A stretch of DNA of 64,000 bases from Psychroserpens sp. Hel_I_66 (GTDB taxonomy: Bacteria > Bacteroidota > Bacteroidia > Flavobacteriales > Flavobacteriaceae): the NCBI RefSeq assembly GCF_000799465.1, contig NZ_JUGU01000001.1, positions 2,996,501 to 3,060,500 on the forward strand, given 5' to 3'. Shown one piece after another: positions 17,307 to 26,273 of the stretch. The notes beneath the pieces are model-generated. The model searched no databases and had not been told where the DNA came from. It worked only from the letters and a program-made list of their open reading frames with translations. A program made the position numbers and the translations under genes. Within the stretch, counting starts at the first letter, position 1; the number at the start of each line of letters is the position of its first letter.

Positions 17307-19898
17307 TTGAATACATCTTTTAAAGTCTTAATATCAGTCTTTTGCATAACAATGATCATTACAAGCTGTTCTCGTAAAAAAGACACCTTTGTAAACCGTA
17401 ATTTTCATGCTTTAGGCACAAAATATAATATTCTCTATAACGGTAATATTGCCTTAGAAAACGGAAGAGAAACAGTAGATAACGCTGCAACAGATAACTA
17501 TTGGCAACTGTTGCCTATAGAGCGTATGCAGGTTTCAGACGATTTTATATTACCAGGTCAATCCAAAAACCAAGACTTTGAACGTGCTGAGGAAAAAGCA
17601 ATTAAAGCAGTTCAAAAACATGGGATGAACATTAAGGGTAAAGAGTACAATCCCCAAATTGATGAAGCTTATTTGTTGTTGGGTCAAGCACGTTATTTCG
17701 ATCAACGTTTTGTGCCAGCTTTAGAGGCTTTCAACTATATTTTGTACAAATATCCAGCAAGTGATAAAATAAATACAGCAAAAGTTTGGAGAGAGAAAGC
17801 AAACATTAGATTAGAGAATAATGAGCTTGCTATTAAGAACCTCAAACGCCTTTTAGAACAAGAAGAGTTAGAAGACCAGGATTTGGCAGATGCAACCTCT
17901 ATTTTAGCTCAAGCCTATATTAATACTAAGTCAAAAGACAGCGCACTTGCCCAACTTTCAATTGCTGCAGACTTCACAAATAAGAATAAGGAAAAAGCAC
18001 GTTTTAATTATATCATTGGACAATTGTATGATGACTTCGGAAAAAAAGACAGCGCAAACCTGGCTTACGATAAGGTCATTGATATGCACCGTAAGATCCC
18101 GAGACCATACTACATCAATGCACACTTAGCCAAATCAAATAACTTTGATATGGAAAACGGAAACCAGATCGAGTTCTTAGAATACTTAACAGATTTGGAA
18201 GAAGATCGAGAAAATCGTCCGTTTTTAGATAAGATTTATTACCGCATTGCAGAGTTTCATAGAGCGAATGAACGAGATTCTATGGCAATAGCCTATTACA
18301 ACAAATCATTACGCACCAATTTAGGAGATAAAGAATTAAAATCACGGGATTATTCCACTCTTGGGGACATGAGCTTTGACGTTGCAGAATATAAAGTAGC
18401 AGGTGCTTATTACGATAGTACAATGACGAACATGAAGCTTAACTCTAAGCCCTATCGCGTTGTTAAGCGTAAAAGGGAAAATCTTGAGGATGTCATTTAT
18501 TACGAAGATATTGCTCAACAAAATGACAGTATTATAAGATTGGTAAATTTTTCCGAAGAAGAAAGGCTTACTTATTTTACAACCTATACCGAGGAATTAA
18601 AACTGTTGGCAGAAGCCGAAAAAGAAAAGAAAGAAGCCGAAGAGCGTCGTAATGCAGCAAGTTCTGGATTAAAAACCGGGAACCTCAATAATAACAGTAA
18701 AGTAGATGGTAACGCAGTTTTAAAATCTGTAAGAGCAAATCCAGGAGTGGCCACCAATAGCGGTAAAGAAAGTGAATTTTACTTTTATAACCCTACAACA
18801 GTTTCCTACGGAAAAAGTGAATTCGTAAAAATTTGGGGAAATAGAGAATTAAAAGATAATTGGAGATTATCCAATACTGCTGGAAGAGGTCAAAACAATT
18901 TAGAGGTAATCGATATCGCTGCAAATGCAACAGAAGATGAGCGCTTTGATCCTCAGTTTTATATTTCGCAAATCCCAATAGAGCAAAAGGAAATTGATAG
19001 TTTGGCAAAAGACAGAAATTATGCCTATTATCAACTTGGTGTTATCTACAAAGAAAAATTTAGCGAATTTGAATTAGCTAAAGTTAGGCTAGAGACATTA
19101 TTACAGAACGATCCAGAAGAGCGTTTGATATTGCCCTCTAAATACAATCTCTATAAAATCTATATGGAATTAGGCTTGGAGAATAAAGCCAATGTCATGA
19201 AGAATGATATCATAAATGCATATCCAGAGTCTAGATATGCGCAAATACTGCTCAATCCAAAATCAGAATTCGCAAAAGACGAAAACAGTCCAGAAAGTTT
19301 ATACAACAACTTATTTAAGCAATTTGGCGATCAGGAATATGCTGAGGTAGTAGCTAAAGCAGATGAATATATTACACAGTTTGAAGGCGATCCAATGGTT
19401 CCTAAGTTTGAAATCTTAAAAGCTTCTGCCAACGGAAGGTTAAATGGATTTGAAGCCTATAAAAAAGGTGTAAACTATATTGCGTTGACGTATCCAAATT
19501 CCGAAGAAGGAAAAAAAGCGAAAGAAATTTTAGAGAACGCAATCCCGATTCTTGCTAAAAAAGAATTTGTAAGCGACGATACAGGAAAACGTTTTAATGT
19601 ATTATATCCCTTTACCAATGCTGAAAAAGGCGAGATAGATGATTTTGTGAAAAAACTGGACACCGCACTTGAGAAAATCAACTATTTTGATTTGTCAACA
19701 TCGGTTGATTTCTATGATGAAAATACGACATTTGTTGTAGTTCATGGGCTTAAAAGTATTCAAGGAGCAGCTGGTTTTGCTGAAATCTTAAAAGAAAATA
19801 AAGATAAGATAGATAGAAGTTATTATTCAATTTCATCTCCTAATTATGAAATTGTACAACGACATAAAAATTTAAACGAATACCTAGAATCTCAATAA
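17307..19898 (+). CDS. sprE: T9SS periplasmic TPR lipoprotein, SprE/PorW family
   Basis: 863-residue lipoprotein required in relatives for type IX secretion and gliding. The start is TTG at 17307, giving a complete lipoprotein signal peptide with lipobox ITSC at about residues 18-21; the next ATG would leave too short a signal. The mature protein begins SRKKDTFVNRNFHALGTKYNILYNG (see residues 22-46 in two parts: SRKKDTFVNRNFH, ALGTKYNILYNG), typical of SprE, followed by many TPR-like helical pairs (e.g. EAYLLLGQARYFDQRF, AYYQLGVIYKEKFSEFELA). A charged low-complexity segment lies near residues 435-465. Neighbours bactofilin and atp genes are as in other flavobacteria. Three T9SS cargo proteins are encoded elsewhere in this window. 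Confidence 0.88.
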   Translation: MNTSFKVLISVFCITMIITSCSRKKDTFVNRNFHALGTKYNILYNGNIALENGRETVDNAATDNYWQLLPIERMQVSDDFILPGQSKNQDFERAEEKAIKAVQKHGMNIKGKEYNPQIDEAYLLLGQARYFDQRFVPALEAFNYILYKYPASDKINTAKVWREKANIRLENNELAIKNLKRLLEQEELEDQDLADATSILAQAYINTKSKDSALAQLSIAADFTNKNKEKARFNYIIGQLYDDFGKKDSANLAYDKVIDMHRKIPRPYYINAHLAKSNNFDMENGNQIEFLEYLTDLEEDRENRPFLDKIYYRIAEFHRANERDSMAIAYYNKSLRTNLGDKELKSRDYSTLGDMSFDVAEYKVAGAYYDSTMTNMKLNSKPYRVVKRKRENLEDVIYYEDIAQQNDSIIRLVNFSEEERLTYFTTYTEELKLLAEAEKEKKEAEERRNAASSGLKTGNLNNNSKVDGNAVLKSVRANPGVATNSGKESEFYFYNPTTVSYGKSEFVKIWGNRELKDNWRLSNTAGRGQNNLEVIDIAANATEDERFDPQFYISQIPIEQKEIDSLAKDRNYAYYQLGVIYKEKFSEFELAKVRLETLLQNDPEERLILPSKYNLYKIYMELGLENKANVMKNDIINAYPESRYAQILLNPKSEFAKDENSPESLYNNLFKQFGDQEYAEVVAKADEYITQFEGDPMVPKFEILKASANGRLNGFEAYKKGVNYIALTYPNSEEGKKAKEILENAIPILAKKEFVSDDTGKRFNVLYPFTNAEKGEIDDFVKKLDTALEKINYFDLSTSVDFYDENTTFVVVHGLKSIQGAAGFAEILKENKDKIDRSYYSISSPNYEIVQRHKNLNEYLESQ

Positions 19899-19907
19899 AT
19901 TTAACCT

Positions 19908-20333
19908 ATGTTTTCAGACAAAAAAACAGGACGTATGGCTTCAGACTCAATTTCACAACAAAATACGATTGCAAAAGGAACAGTAATAACAGGAGATGTT
20001 ATTAGTGAGGGCGATTTTAGAATCGAAGGCTCAATTCAAGGCAATATTAAAACACCAGGCAAGGTAATCATTGGTAAAACAGGAGTTATAAACGGAACTT
20101 TAAAAAGCGCTAATGCAGATATTGAAGGTAAGTTTATGGGTAAGCTGTTTTTGTCAGACACCTTATCACTTAAATCTTCAGCATATGTTGAGGGAGAGGT
20201 TATTGTTGGTAAGTTAGCTGTAGAACCAGGAGCAACATTTAATGCCACATGCTCGATGAAGGGTGCCTTAAAAGAGTCAATTAATGGAACACCAGAGCAA
20301 CAAAAAGTACTCCAAAATCAGCAAGCCAAATAA
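19908..20333 (+). CDS. Bactofilin
   Basis: Polymer-forming cytoskeletal protein of 141 residues. The central DUF583 beta-helix (about residues 20-120) shows the repeating turns GTVITGDVISEGDFRIEGS, GKVIIGKTGVINGTL and GKLAVEPGATFNATCSMKG; short disordered tails flank it. Bactofilins form non-polar filaments that place envelope enzymes. It begins 10 bases after sprE, so the two are likely cotranscribed. Its 3' end overlaps the AtpZ/I-like gene by 50 bases. Confidence 0.93.
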   Translation: MFSDKKTGRMASDSISQQNTIAKGTVITGDVISEGDFRIEGSIQGNIKTPGKVIIGKTGVINGTLKSANADIEGKFMGKLFLSDTLSLKSSAYVEGEVIVGKLAVEPGATFNATCSMKGALKESINGTPEQQKVLQNQQAK

Positions 20334-20523
20334 ATTTATCAGGTTTACATCAGTTGCGTTTCAAATGGGAGCCACGATCTGGTTGGGCAATCTCTTCGGA
20401 AAATGGCTAGACACAAAATTTGATAACGATATTTGGGAAAATATAGTGACGTTACTTTCTGTATTTATTGCAATGTATATGGTTATAGCCCAGGTTATAA
20501 AAGTTTCGAAAGAAGATGATTAA
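20284..20523 (+). CDS. AtpZ/AtpI-like F-ATPase assembly protein
   Basis: 79 residues with two membrane helices: FTSVAFQMGATIWLGNLFGKWLD then NIVTLLSVFIAMYMVIAQVI, the two-helix hairpin with a short GKWLD-type turn seen in AtpZ/AtpI proteins. These help assemble the c-ring or carry Mg2+. The ATG at 20284 lies inside the bactofilin gene; the next ATG (within QMGA) would destroy the first helix, so the overlapping start, or a non-ATG start downstream of it, is needed. The next gene overlaps by 8 bases. Confidence 0.8.
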   Translation: MEHQSNKKYSKISKPNKFIRFTSVAFQMGATIWLGNLFGKWLDTKFDNDIWENIVTLLSVFIAMYMVIAQVIKVSKEDD

Positions 20524-20908
20524 ATCCTTACTTTTATATATTCTAGCTTTTACTTTGTTATTTGTAACTGTGCATTTAACTCAAAAGGGAATTTTGGGTC
20601 AAAATATTTCTTCTATTCGATTTAGTCTTTGGAACACAAATTTATTCTTTGCGATTTCTTCTTTACTAATTTGCATCCATTTTTTGTTATTCTCATCAAT
20701 TAAAAAGTTGAGGCCACAGCTTGGTTTTATCTATTTGCCAACACTATTTATAAAAGGAATATTGTTTTTTGCCCTTTTCAAATCTTCAATTTTTAAATTA
20801 GAATCTTTATCTATACTAGAGCGCGTAAACCTTCTTGTCCCGCTGCTTCTCTTTTTGATTTTAGAGGTCTATTTTATTGTACGAATTTTAGGAGAAAAGA
20901 AGCCTTAA
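20516..20908 (+). CDS. Four-helix membrane protein of the atp locus (DUF6168-like)
   Basis: 130 residues with four membrane helices (about 5-25, 42-62, 72-92, 102-124) and basic loops. Position between atpZ/I and atpB is that of a second AtpI-like protein; I recognise the flavobacterial DUF6168 family. The layout resembles AtpI, which aids c-ring assembly, but sequence identity is not visible. It overlaps the previous gene by 8 bases. Confidence 0.75.
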   Translation: MIKSLLLYILAFTLLFVTVHLTQKGILGQNISSIRFSLWNTNLFFAISSLLICIHFLLFSSIKKLRPQLGFIYLPTLFIKGILFFALFKSSIFKLESLSILERVNLLVPLLLFLILEVYFIVRILGEKKP

Positions 20909-20950
20909 ATTTTAAGATAAAAAAGGTGATGGTTTTTTTAATTATTTACG

Positions 20951-20958
20951 TACTTTTG
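20951..20958 (+). promoter_or_regulatory. -7 promoter box of the atpB operon (TACTTTTG)
   Basis: TACTTTTG fits TAnnTTTG; it lies 39 bases before atpB and after the AtpI-like genes, so the structural ATPase genes probably have their own promoter. Confidence 0.5.
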
Positions 20959-20997
20959 CACCGAATTTAGAAAGAGTAGTTTTTTGATTTTATAACA

Positions 20998-22176
20998 ATG
21001 AAGATATTTCAACAAAGTTTTAAATTTTTAGCGATTGTAAGTCTGCTGTTTTTCTCAACAGTTTCATTTGCAAATAATTCTTCTGAAGGAGATGGTCAAG
21101 TAGATACTAAGAGCGAAGTTGATGCTTATATTTTACACCACATTCAGGATTCTCACGATTTTACATTGTTTTCTTACACAAGCGATGCTGGAGAACGTAA
21201 GCACGTCGGTTTTCCGCTTCCGGTAATTTTATGGACTAGCAATGGTTTAACTACTTTTATGTCTTCTGCATTTCACCATAATGATGACGGAAGTGTAATC
21301 GTCGAAAAAAACGGACTCAAATTCGCAAAAATACACTCTAAGATTTATGAATTAGACGCTGGCGCTTCCGAAGTGAAATTTGACGAAGACAACCATGCTG
21401 CTAATGGTCATAAGGTTTTAGATTTTTCGATAACGAAAAGTGTGCTTGGAGTTCTTTTAATAGGCTTGTTAATGTTGTTCTGGTTTTCTAGATTAGCTAA
21501 ACAATACAAGAAAAAACAAATACCAACAGGTTTTGCTCGTGTTTTAGAGCCTCTTGTGATATATGTGCGAGATGAAATTGCTAGACCAAATATTGGAGAT
21601 AAACATTATAGAAAGTTTACAGGGTACTTATTAACGGTTTTCTTTTTTATATGGCTATTAAACCTTTTGGGACTAACACCATTTGGGTTTAATGTTACAG
21701 GTCAATTAGCGGTAACAGCGTGTTTGGCTATTTTTACATTAATAATATATACTGTAAGTGGTAATAGAGATTATTGGCAGCATATTTTATGGATGCCTGG
21801 AGTTCCAATTTTAATTAGACCAGTATTGGCAGTTATTGAATTAGCGGGAGCGTTTGTAATAAAACCATTCTCTTTATTAGTTCGTTTATTTGCCAATATT
21901 TCAGCAGGACACATTGTGGTTATGAGTTTAATTGCAATAATGTTTACGCTTAAAGATTCACTTGGTGTTGTTGGTGCAACGGGATTATCATTAGTATTGT
22001 CATTTTTTATAACATTGATAGAAGTTTTGGTAGCTTTTTTACAAGCCTATATCTTTACAATGCTTTCAGCACTGTTTATTGGTATGGCTGTAGCAGAGCA
22101 CGACCACGACCATGCACATGATGATCATGGTCACGAAGTTCCTGACGCAGAAGATGTAAGAGGGGATTTCATTTAA
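20998..22176 (+). CDS. atpB: F0F1 ATP synthase subunit a
   Basis: Proton-channel subunit of F0. At 392 residues it is longer than the E. coli protein because of an N-terminal signal peptide (LAIVSLLFFSTVSFAN), a periplasmic domain of about 110 residues, and a histidine/aspartate-rich tail (EHDHDHAHDDHGHE). This extended form is usual in Bacteroidota. The essential arginine is Arg296 in LVRLFANISAGH; further conserved segments are NLLGLTPFG and the C-terminal helix ending LSALFIGMAVAEHD. The His-rich tail could bind metal, which is inference. First structural gene of the operon. Confidence 0.95.
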   Translation: MKIFQQSFKFLAIVSLLFFSTVSFANNSSEGDGQVDTKSEVDAYILHHIQDSHDFTLFSYTSDAGERKHVGFPLPVILWTSNGLTTFMSSAFHHNDDGSVIVEKNGLKFAKIHSKIYELDAGASEVKFDEDNHAANGHKVLDFSITKSVLGVLLIGLLMLFWFSRLAKQYKKKQIPTGFARVLEPLVIYVRDEIARPNIGDKHYRKFTGYLLTVFFFIWLLNLLGLTPFGFNVTGQLAVTACLAIFTLIIYTVSGNRDYWQHILWMPGVPILIRPVLAVIELAGAFVIKPFSLLVRLFANISAGHIVVMSLIAIMFTLKDSLGVVGATGLSLVLSFFITLIEVLVAFLQAYIFTMLSALFIGMAVAEHDHDHAHDDHGHEVPDAEDVRGDFI

Positions 22177-22214
22177 TAAGAGTTTTTTTTAATTTAACTA
22201 TAAATATTTTTACT

Positions 22215-22403
22215 ATGTACAATTTAATTGGAGCAGGATTAATCGTAATCGGAGCAGGTATTGGACTTGGACAGATTGGTGGAAAAGCAATGGAAGGTAT
22301 TGCACGTCAACCAGAAGCAACAGGAAAAATCCAGACAGCGATGATTATCATTGCAGCACTTTTAGAAGGTTTGGCATTTGGAGCTTTATTCTTAGGAAAA
22401 TAA
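22215..22403 (+). CDS. atpE: F0F1 ATP synthase subunit c
   Basis: 62-residue, two-helix proteolipid of the rotor ring. The polar loop is ARQPEATGK and the ion-binding carboxylate is Glu51 in AALLEGLAFG. A Gln (Gln20) is present in helix 1, but the residue after the glutamate is Gly, not Ser, so the full Na+-binding set is not complete and H+ coupling is more likely. It is followed by a 95-base gap holding a strong hairpin. Confidence 0.96.
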   Translation: MYNLIGAGLIVIGAGIGLGQIGGKAMEGIARQPEATGKIQTAMIIIAALLEGLAFGALFLGK

Positions 22404-22421
22404 GAACCAGATCAAATTTAC

Positions 22422-22461
22422 AAAACACTATCCTGTAACGGTTGGTTGCAGGACGTGTTTT
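22422..22461 (+). promoter_or_regulatory. Intercistronic hairpin between atpE and atpF
   Basis: Outer stem AAAACAC/GTGTTTT and inner stem TCCTG/CAGGA separated by a small internal loop, closing a 13-base loop; a T run follows. It may act as a leaky terminator or as a 3' stabiliser that raises atpE mRNA over the downstream genes, matching the need for many c subunits. Confidence 0.6.
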
Positions 22462-22497
22462 TAAAATTAAAAAAAGAACACATAATTATTTACTAAG

Positions 22498-22998
22498 ATG
22501 GATAAATTATTAAATGACTTTTCACCGGGATTATTCGTAGTGCAAACAATACTATTGTTGCTACTTATTTTTTTAATGGTAAAGTTTGCGTGGAAACCAA
22601 TTCTTAGCTCACTTAACGAGAGAGAAGAAGGAATTCAAGGTGCATTAGATGCTGCAGAAAACGCAAAGCGTGAAATGGAAAACCTTCAAGCAGATAACCA
22701 AAAGTTATTGCAAGAAGCAAGATTAGAAAGAGAAGCAATGCTAAAGGAAGCAAGAGAAATGAAAGCACAAATGATTACAGATGCTGAAACTCAAGCTCAG
22801 GCTCAAGCAAACAAAATGATTGAGCAAGCTCAAGTTGCTATCAACGCTGAGAAAAAATCTGCAATGGCAGAACTTAAATCTCAAGTAGCAAGTTTATCTT
22901 TAGAGATTGCAGAAAAAGTTGTTAGAGAAGAATTATCTAATAAAGGCAAACAATTAGAATTGGTAGAGTCTATGTTAGATGATGCAAAATTAAATTAA
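22498..22998 (+). CDS. atpF: F0F1 ATP synthase subunit b
   Basis: Peripheral stalk subunit of 166 residues: one N-terminal membrane helix (FVVQTILLLLLIFLMVKFAW) and a long charged coiled coil (residues 35-150) with REEGIQGALDAAENAKREME and repeated alanine/glutamine-rich heptads. Length and layout are standard. It starts 36 bases after the intercistronic hairpin and 3 bases before atpH. Confidence 0.95.
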   Translation: MDKLLNDFSPGLFVVQTILLLLLIFLMVKFAWKPILSSLNEREEGIQGALDAAENAKREMENLQADNQKLLQEARLEREAMLKEAREMKAQMITDAETQAQAQANKMIEQAQVAINAEKKSAMAELKSQVASLSLEIAEKVVREELSNKGKQLELVESMLDDAKLN

Positions 22999-23001
22999 AT
23001 C

Positions 23002-23541
23002 ATGGCAGGAACAAGAGCAGCCATTCGTTATGCGAAAGCAGTTTTAGATTTAGCTAAGACTCAGGATACTGCACAAGCGGTTAATGAGGATATGGTAGTT
23101 ATTGCCAAGGCTATTGATGAAAGTCAGGATTTAAGTAACATGCTTCAAAGTGCAGTTATTAAATCTGTAGATAAAAAGGCAGCATTACTTAAAGTGTTTC
23201 CTGATGCTAATCCTATGTTTTCTGGTTTATTAGATGTTTTGGTATCTAATAAGCGTGTTAGTATTTTAGGAAATATTGCAACAATCTATACTGAGTTATA
23301 TGAAAAGTCACAAAATGTAGTTACTGCAAACGTGACCACTGCAGTGCCTTTAACTGAGGATTTAAAGACTAAGGTTTTAGCTAAAGTTAAAGAATTGACC
23401 AATGCTAAAAATATAGAAGTTAAAAATATCGTAGATGAAACAATTATTGGAGGTTTCATTTTACGTGTTGGTGATATACAGTACAATGCTAGTATCTCTA
23501 ACCAATTGAATAAGTTAAAAAAAGAATTTACATTAAATTAA
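23002..23541 (+). CDS. atpH: F0F1 ATP synthase subunit delta
   Basis: 179-residue stalk-to-head connector (OSCP). N-terminal helical bundle begins AAIRYAKAVLDLAKTQ; the C-terminal domain carries IIGGFILRVGDIQYNASISNQL, the hallmark delta/OSCP signature. It follows atpF by 3 bases and is separated from atpA by 80 bases without a visible terminator. Confidence 0.95.
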   Translation: MAGTRAAIRYAKAVLDLAKTQDTAQAVNEDMVVIAKAIDESQDLSNMLQSAVIKSVDKKAALLKVFPDANPMFSGLLDVLVSNKRVSILGNIATIYTELYEKSQNVVTANVTTAVPLTEDLKTKVLAKVKELTNAKNIEVKNIVDETIIGGFILRVGDIQYNASISNQLNKLKKEFTLN

Positions 23542-23621
23542 ACATTTTTCGGTCACTAGATAATTTGTGAACAATGCAGATTTAAAATTAAAGTGAACGT
23601 CTAATATCTAATAATAAAAAG

Positions 23622-25202
23622 ATGGCAGAAGTAAAACCAGCTGAAATATCAGCAATCTTAAAACAACAACTAGCAGGTTTTGAAGCAAGTGCTTCATTAG
23701 ACGAAGTTGGAACAGTATTAACAGTAGGTGATGGTATTGTACGTGCTTACGGATTAGCTAACGCTCAATATGGTGAGTTAGTTGAATTTGATGGCGGATT
23801 GGAAGGTATCGTACTTAACCTTGAGGAAGACAATGTAGGTATTGTATTACTTGGTACTTCGGTTGGAGTTAGAGAAGGATCTACGGTAAAACGTACGGAA
23901 CGTATCGCTTCTGTTAATGTAGGTGAAGGTATTGTTGGACGTGTGGTTGACACATTAGGTAATCCAATTGATGGTAAAGGACCTATCGCTGGAGAAACTT
24001 ATGAGATGCCTTTAGAGCGTAAAGCTCCAGGTGTTATCTATAGAGAACCTGTTACAGAACCATTACAAACAGGTATTAAAGCAATTGATGCTATGATTCC
24101 GGTTGGTAGAGGTCAGCGTGAGTTGGTAATTGGAGATAGACAAACTGGTAAAACAGCAGTTTGTATTGATGCTATTATAAATCAGAAAGAATTTTACGAT
24201 GCAGGTAATCCTGTATATTGTATATATGTTGCTGTAGGCCAAAAGGCTTCAACAGTGGCACTTATTGCTAAAACACTAGAAGAAAAAGGAGCGTTAGCTT
24301 ACACAACAATAGTTGCTGCAAACGCATCAGATCCTGCAGCGATGCAAGTTTATGCGCCATTTACGGGAGCATCTATTGGAGAATATTTTAGAGATACTGG
24401 TCGTCCAGCTTTAATTGTATTTGATGATTTATCAAAACAAGCAGTTGCATACCGTGAGGTATCTTTATTATTACGTCGTCCTCCAGGACGTGAGGCATAT
24501 CCTGGTGATGTATTTTACTTACACTCAAGATTATTAGAGCGTTCTGCAAAAATTATAAATGATGATTCAATTGCAAAAGAGATGAATGATTTACCAGATT
24601 CTCTTAAGCCAATTGTAAAAGGTGGTGGTTCTTTAACCGCTTTACCAATTATTGAAACTCAAGCAGGTGACGTTTCAGCATATATTCCAACAAACGTAAT
24701 TTCTATTACAGATGGACAAATCTTCTTAGATGGAGATTTATTTAACTCTGGTGTGCGTCCAGCAATTAACGTAGGTATTTCGGTATCTCGTGTTGGTGGT
24801 AACGCACAGATTAAGTCAATGAAAAAAGTATCTGGTACATTAAAACTAGATCAAGCACAGTATCGTGAATTAGAAGCGTTTGCTAAGTTTGGTTCAGATT
24901 TAGATGCGGTTACCTTAAATGTAATTGAAAAAGGAAAACGTAACGTTGAGATTTTAAAGCAAGGTCAAAATGATCCTTTTAAAGTGGAAGATCAAGTGGC
25001 AATTATTTATGCAGGATCTAAAAACTTATTGAGAGATGTACCTGTAAATAAAGTAAAAGAATTTGAAAGAGATTACCTAGAATTCTTAAACGCTAAGCAC
25101 AGAGATGTATTAGATACCTTAAAAGCAGGAAAACTAACAGACGAGGTTACAGATACACTTATAACTGTAGCTAAAGATTTATCTGCTAAGTATAAAGGAT
25201 AA
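23622..25202 (+). CDS. atpA: F0F1 ATP synthase subunit alpha
   Basis: Non-catalytic nucleotide-binding subunit of F1, 526 residues. Walker A GDRQTGKT at 171-178, the arginine-finger region [18 protein letters not shown] near 385-400, and [33 protein letters not shown] (in parts) are seen. Length is slightly above the E. coli protein. atpD and atpC are not in this cluster, as is usual for Bacteroidota, where they lie elsewhere. Confidence 0.97.
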   Translation: MAEVKPAEISAILKQQLAGFEASASLDEVGTVLTVGDGIVRAYGLANAQYGELVEFDGGLEGIVLNLEEDNVGIVLLGTSVGVREGSTVKRTERIASVNVGEGIVGRVVDTLGNPIDGKGPIAGETYEMPLERKAPGVIYREPVTEPLQTGIKAIDAMIPVGRGQRELVIGDRQTGKTAVCIDAIINQKEFYDAGNPVYCIYVAVGQKASTVALIAKTLEEKGALAYTTIVAANASDPAAMQVYAPFTGASIGEYFRDTGRPALIVFDDLSKQAVAYREVSLLLRRPPGREAYPGDVFYLHSRLLERSAKIINDDSIAKEMNDLPDSLKPIVKGGGSLTALPIIETQAGDVSAYIPTNVISITDGQIFLDGDLFNSGVRPAINVGISVSRVGGNAQIKSMKKVSGTLKLDQAQYRELEAFAKFGSDLDAVTLNVIEKGKRNVEILKQGQNDPFKVEDQVAIIYAGSKNLLRDVPVNKVKEFERDYLEFLNAKHRDVLDTLKAGKLTDEVTDTLITVAKDLSAKYKG

Positions 25203-25211
25203 TACTTGCTG

Positions 25212-25236
25212 CTGTTTCACTTTAAAATAGAAACAG
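25212..25236 (+). promoter_or_regulatory. Hairpin between atpA and atpG
   Basis: CTGTTTC/GAAACAG, a perfect 7-bp stem with an 11-base A/T-rich loop, 10 bases after the atpA stop. No T run of terminator quality follows directly. Confidence 0.45.
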
Positions 25237-25266
25237 TACTTTAATTGTATAATATTTAAAAATAGT

Positions 25267-25276
25267 TTCTTCGGAA
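25267..25276 (+). repeat. Intergenic copy of the TTCTTCGGAA word
   Basis: Exact 10-base copy outside any gene, 18 bases before atpG. Other intergenic exact copy: 51404-51413; near copy (TTCCGAAGAG) at 52894. Shows that the word is not only a by-product of codon choice. See findings. Confidence 0.7.
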
Positions 25277-25294
25277 AGTATTTAAGATAGAAAG

Positions 25295-26155
25295 ATGGCA
25301 AATTTAAAAGAAATACGTAACAGAATATCTTCAGTATCTTCAACGATGCAGATTACCAGTGCCATGAAAATGGTATCTGCTGCAAAATTAAAGAAAGCTC
25401 AAGATGCAATTACTGCAATGCGTCCTTATTCTGATAAGTTAACAGAGCTTTTACAAAATTTAAGCGCAACTTTAGAAGGAGATTCAAGTAGTAAATTTGC
25501 TGAGCAACGTGAAGTTAAAAAAGTATTATTAGTAGCGATTACTTCAAATAGAGGTCTTGCAGGAGCTTTTAACTCTAATATCATCAAGGAGGTTGCAAAT
25601 CGTACAAAAAATACTTACGCCAACCAAGAAGTATCTTATCTGGCAATAGGTAAGAAAGCTAATGATGCATTTAAAAAAACAAATAAAGTTATAGCCAATA
25701 AAAGTCAGATTTTTGATGATTTAACTTTTGATAACGTTTCTGAAATTGCTCAGATGTTGATGGATCAGTTCATAGCAGGTGATTTTGATAAAATTGAGAT
25801 TATCTATAATAAATTTAAAAATGCTGCAACCCAAATCGTTATGGCAGAACAGTTTTTACCAATTGTTCCTATGAAAGGTGAAGCTAATGTAAATGTTGAT
25901 TACATTTTTGAGCCATCAAAAGAAGAAATAGTTGAGCAATTAATTCCGAAGTCATTAAAAACGCAGTTGTATAAATCCATCAGAGATAGTTTTGCTTCAG
26001 AACATGGTGCGCGTATGACTGCCATGCACAAAGCAACAGATAACGCAACAGAATTGAGAGATCAATTGAAATTAACATATAACAAAGCGCGTCAAGCTTC
26101 TATTACAAATGAAATCTTAGAGATTGTTGGTGGAGCCGAAGCATTGAATAATTAA
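25295..26155 (+). CDS. atpG: F0F1 ATP synthase subunit gamma
   Basis: Rotor shaft subunit, 286 residues. N-terminal helix NRISSVSSTMQITSAMKMVSAAKLKKAQ and C-terminal helix with SEHGARMTAMHKATDNATEL form the antiparallel coiled coil; SNRGLAGAFN is the conserved central motif. It is last in the operon and is followed by a strong terminator. Confidence 0.96.
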   Translation: MANLKEIRNRISSVSSTMQITSAMKMVSAAKLKKAQDAITAMRPYSDKLTELLQNLSATLEGDSSSKFAEQREVKKVLLVAITSNRGLAGAFNSNIIKEVANRTKNTYANQEVSYLAIGKKANDAFKKTNKVIANKSQIFDDLTFDNVSEIAQMLMDQFIAGDFDKIEIIYNKFKNAATQIVMAEQFLPIVPMKGEANVNVDYIFEPSKEEIVEQLIPKSLKTQLYKSIRDSFASEHGARMTAMHKATDNATELRDQLKLTYNKARQASITNEILEIVGGAEALNN

Positions 26156-26161
26156 AAAATT

Positions 26162-26180
26162 ACTGCGCAGGCAGAAATCT
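26162..26180 (+). repeat. Weak REP-like element
   Basis: ACTGCGCAGGCAGAAATCT resembles the CCTGC...GCAGGAATCT palindrome family seen at 30821, 37135, 37222, 38222 and 51334. Divergent copy; low confidence. Confidence 0.25.
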
Positions 26181-26192
26181 TATTATAATTTT

Positions 26193-26225
26193 AAAAAGCC
26201 CAAATCGAAAGAGTTGGGCTTTTTT
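26193..26225 (+). terminator. Rho-independent terminator of the atp operon
   Basis: AAAAAGCCCAA / TTGGGCTTTTT, 11-bp stem with a 10-base loop and a T run. Symmetric enough to work in both directions. Confidence 0.85.
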
Positions 26226-26273
26226 ATGGCATTAAATTTGAAATTGTATATTTATAATTCTTAATACTTTAAA

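Noticed and set aside
22215..22403. Sodium-type c subunit
   Set aside because: Gln is present in helix 1, but the Ser/Thr after the key Glu51 is Gly, so the full Na+-binding set is lacking.
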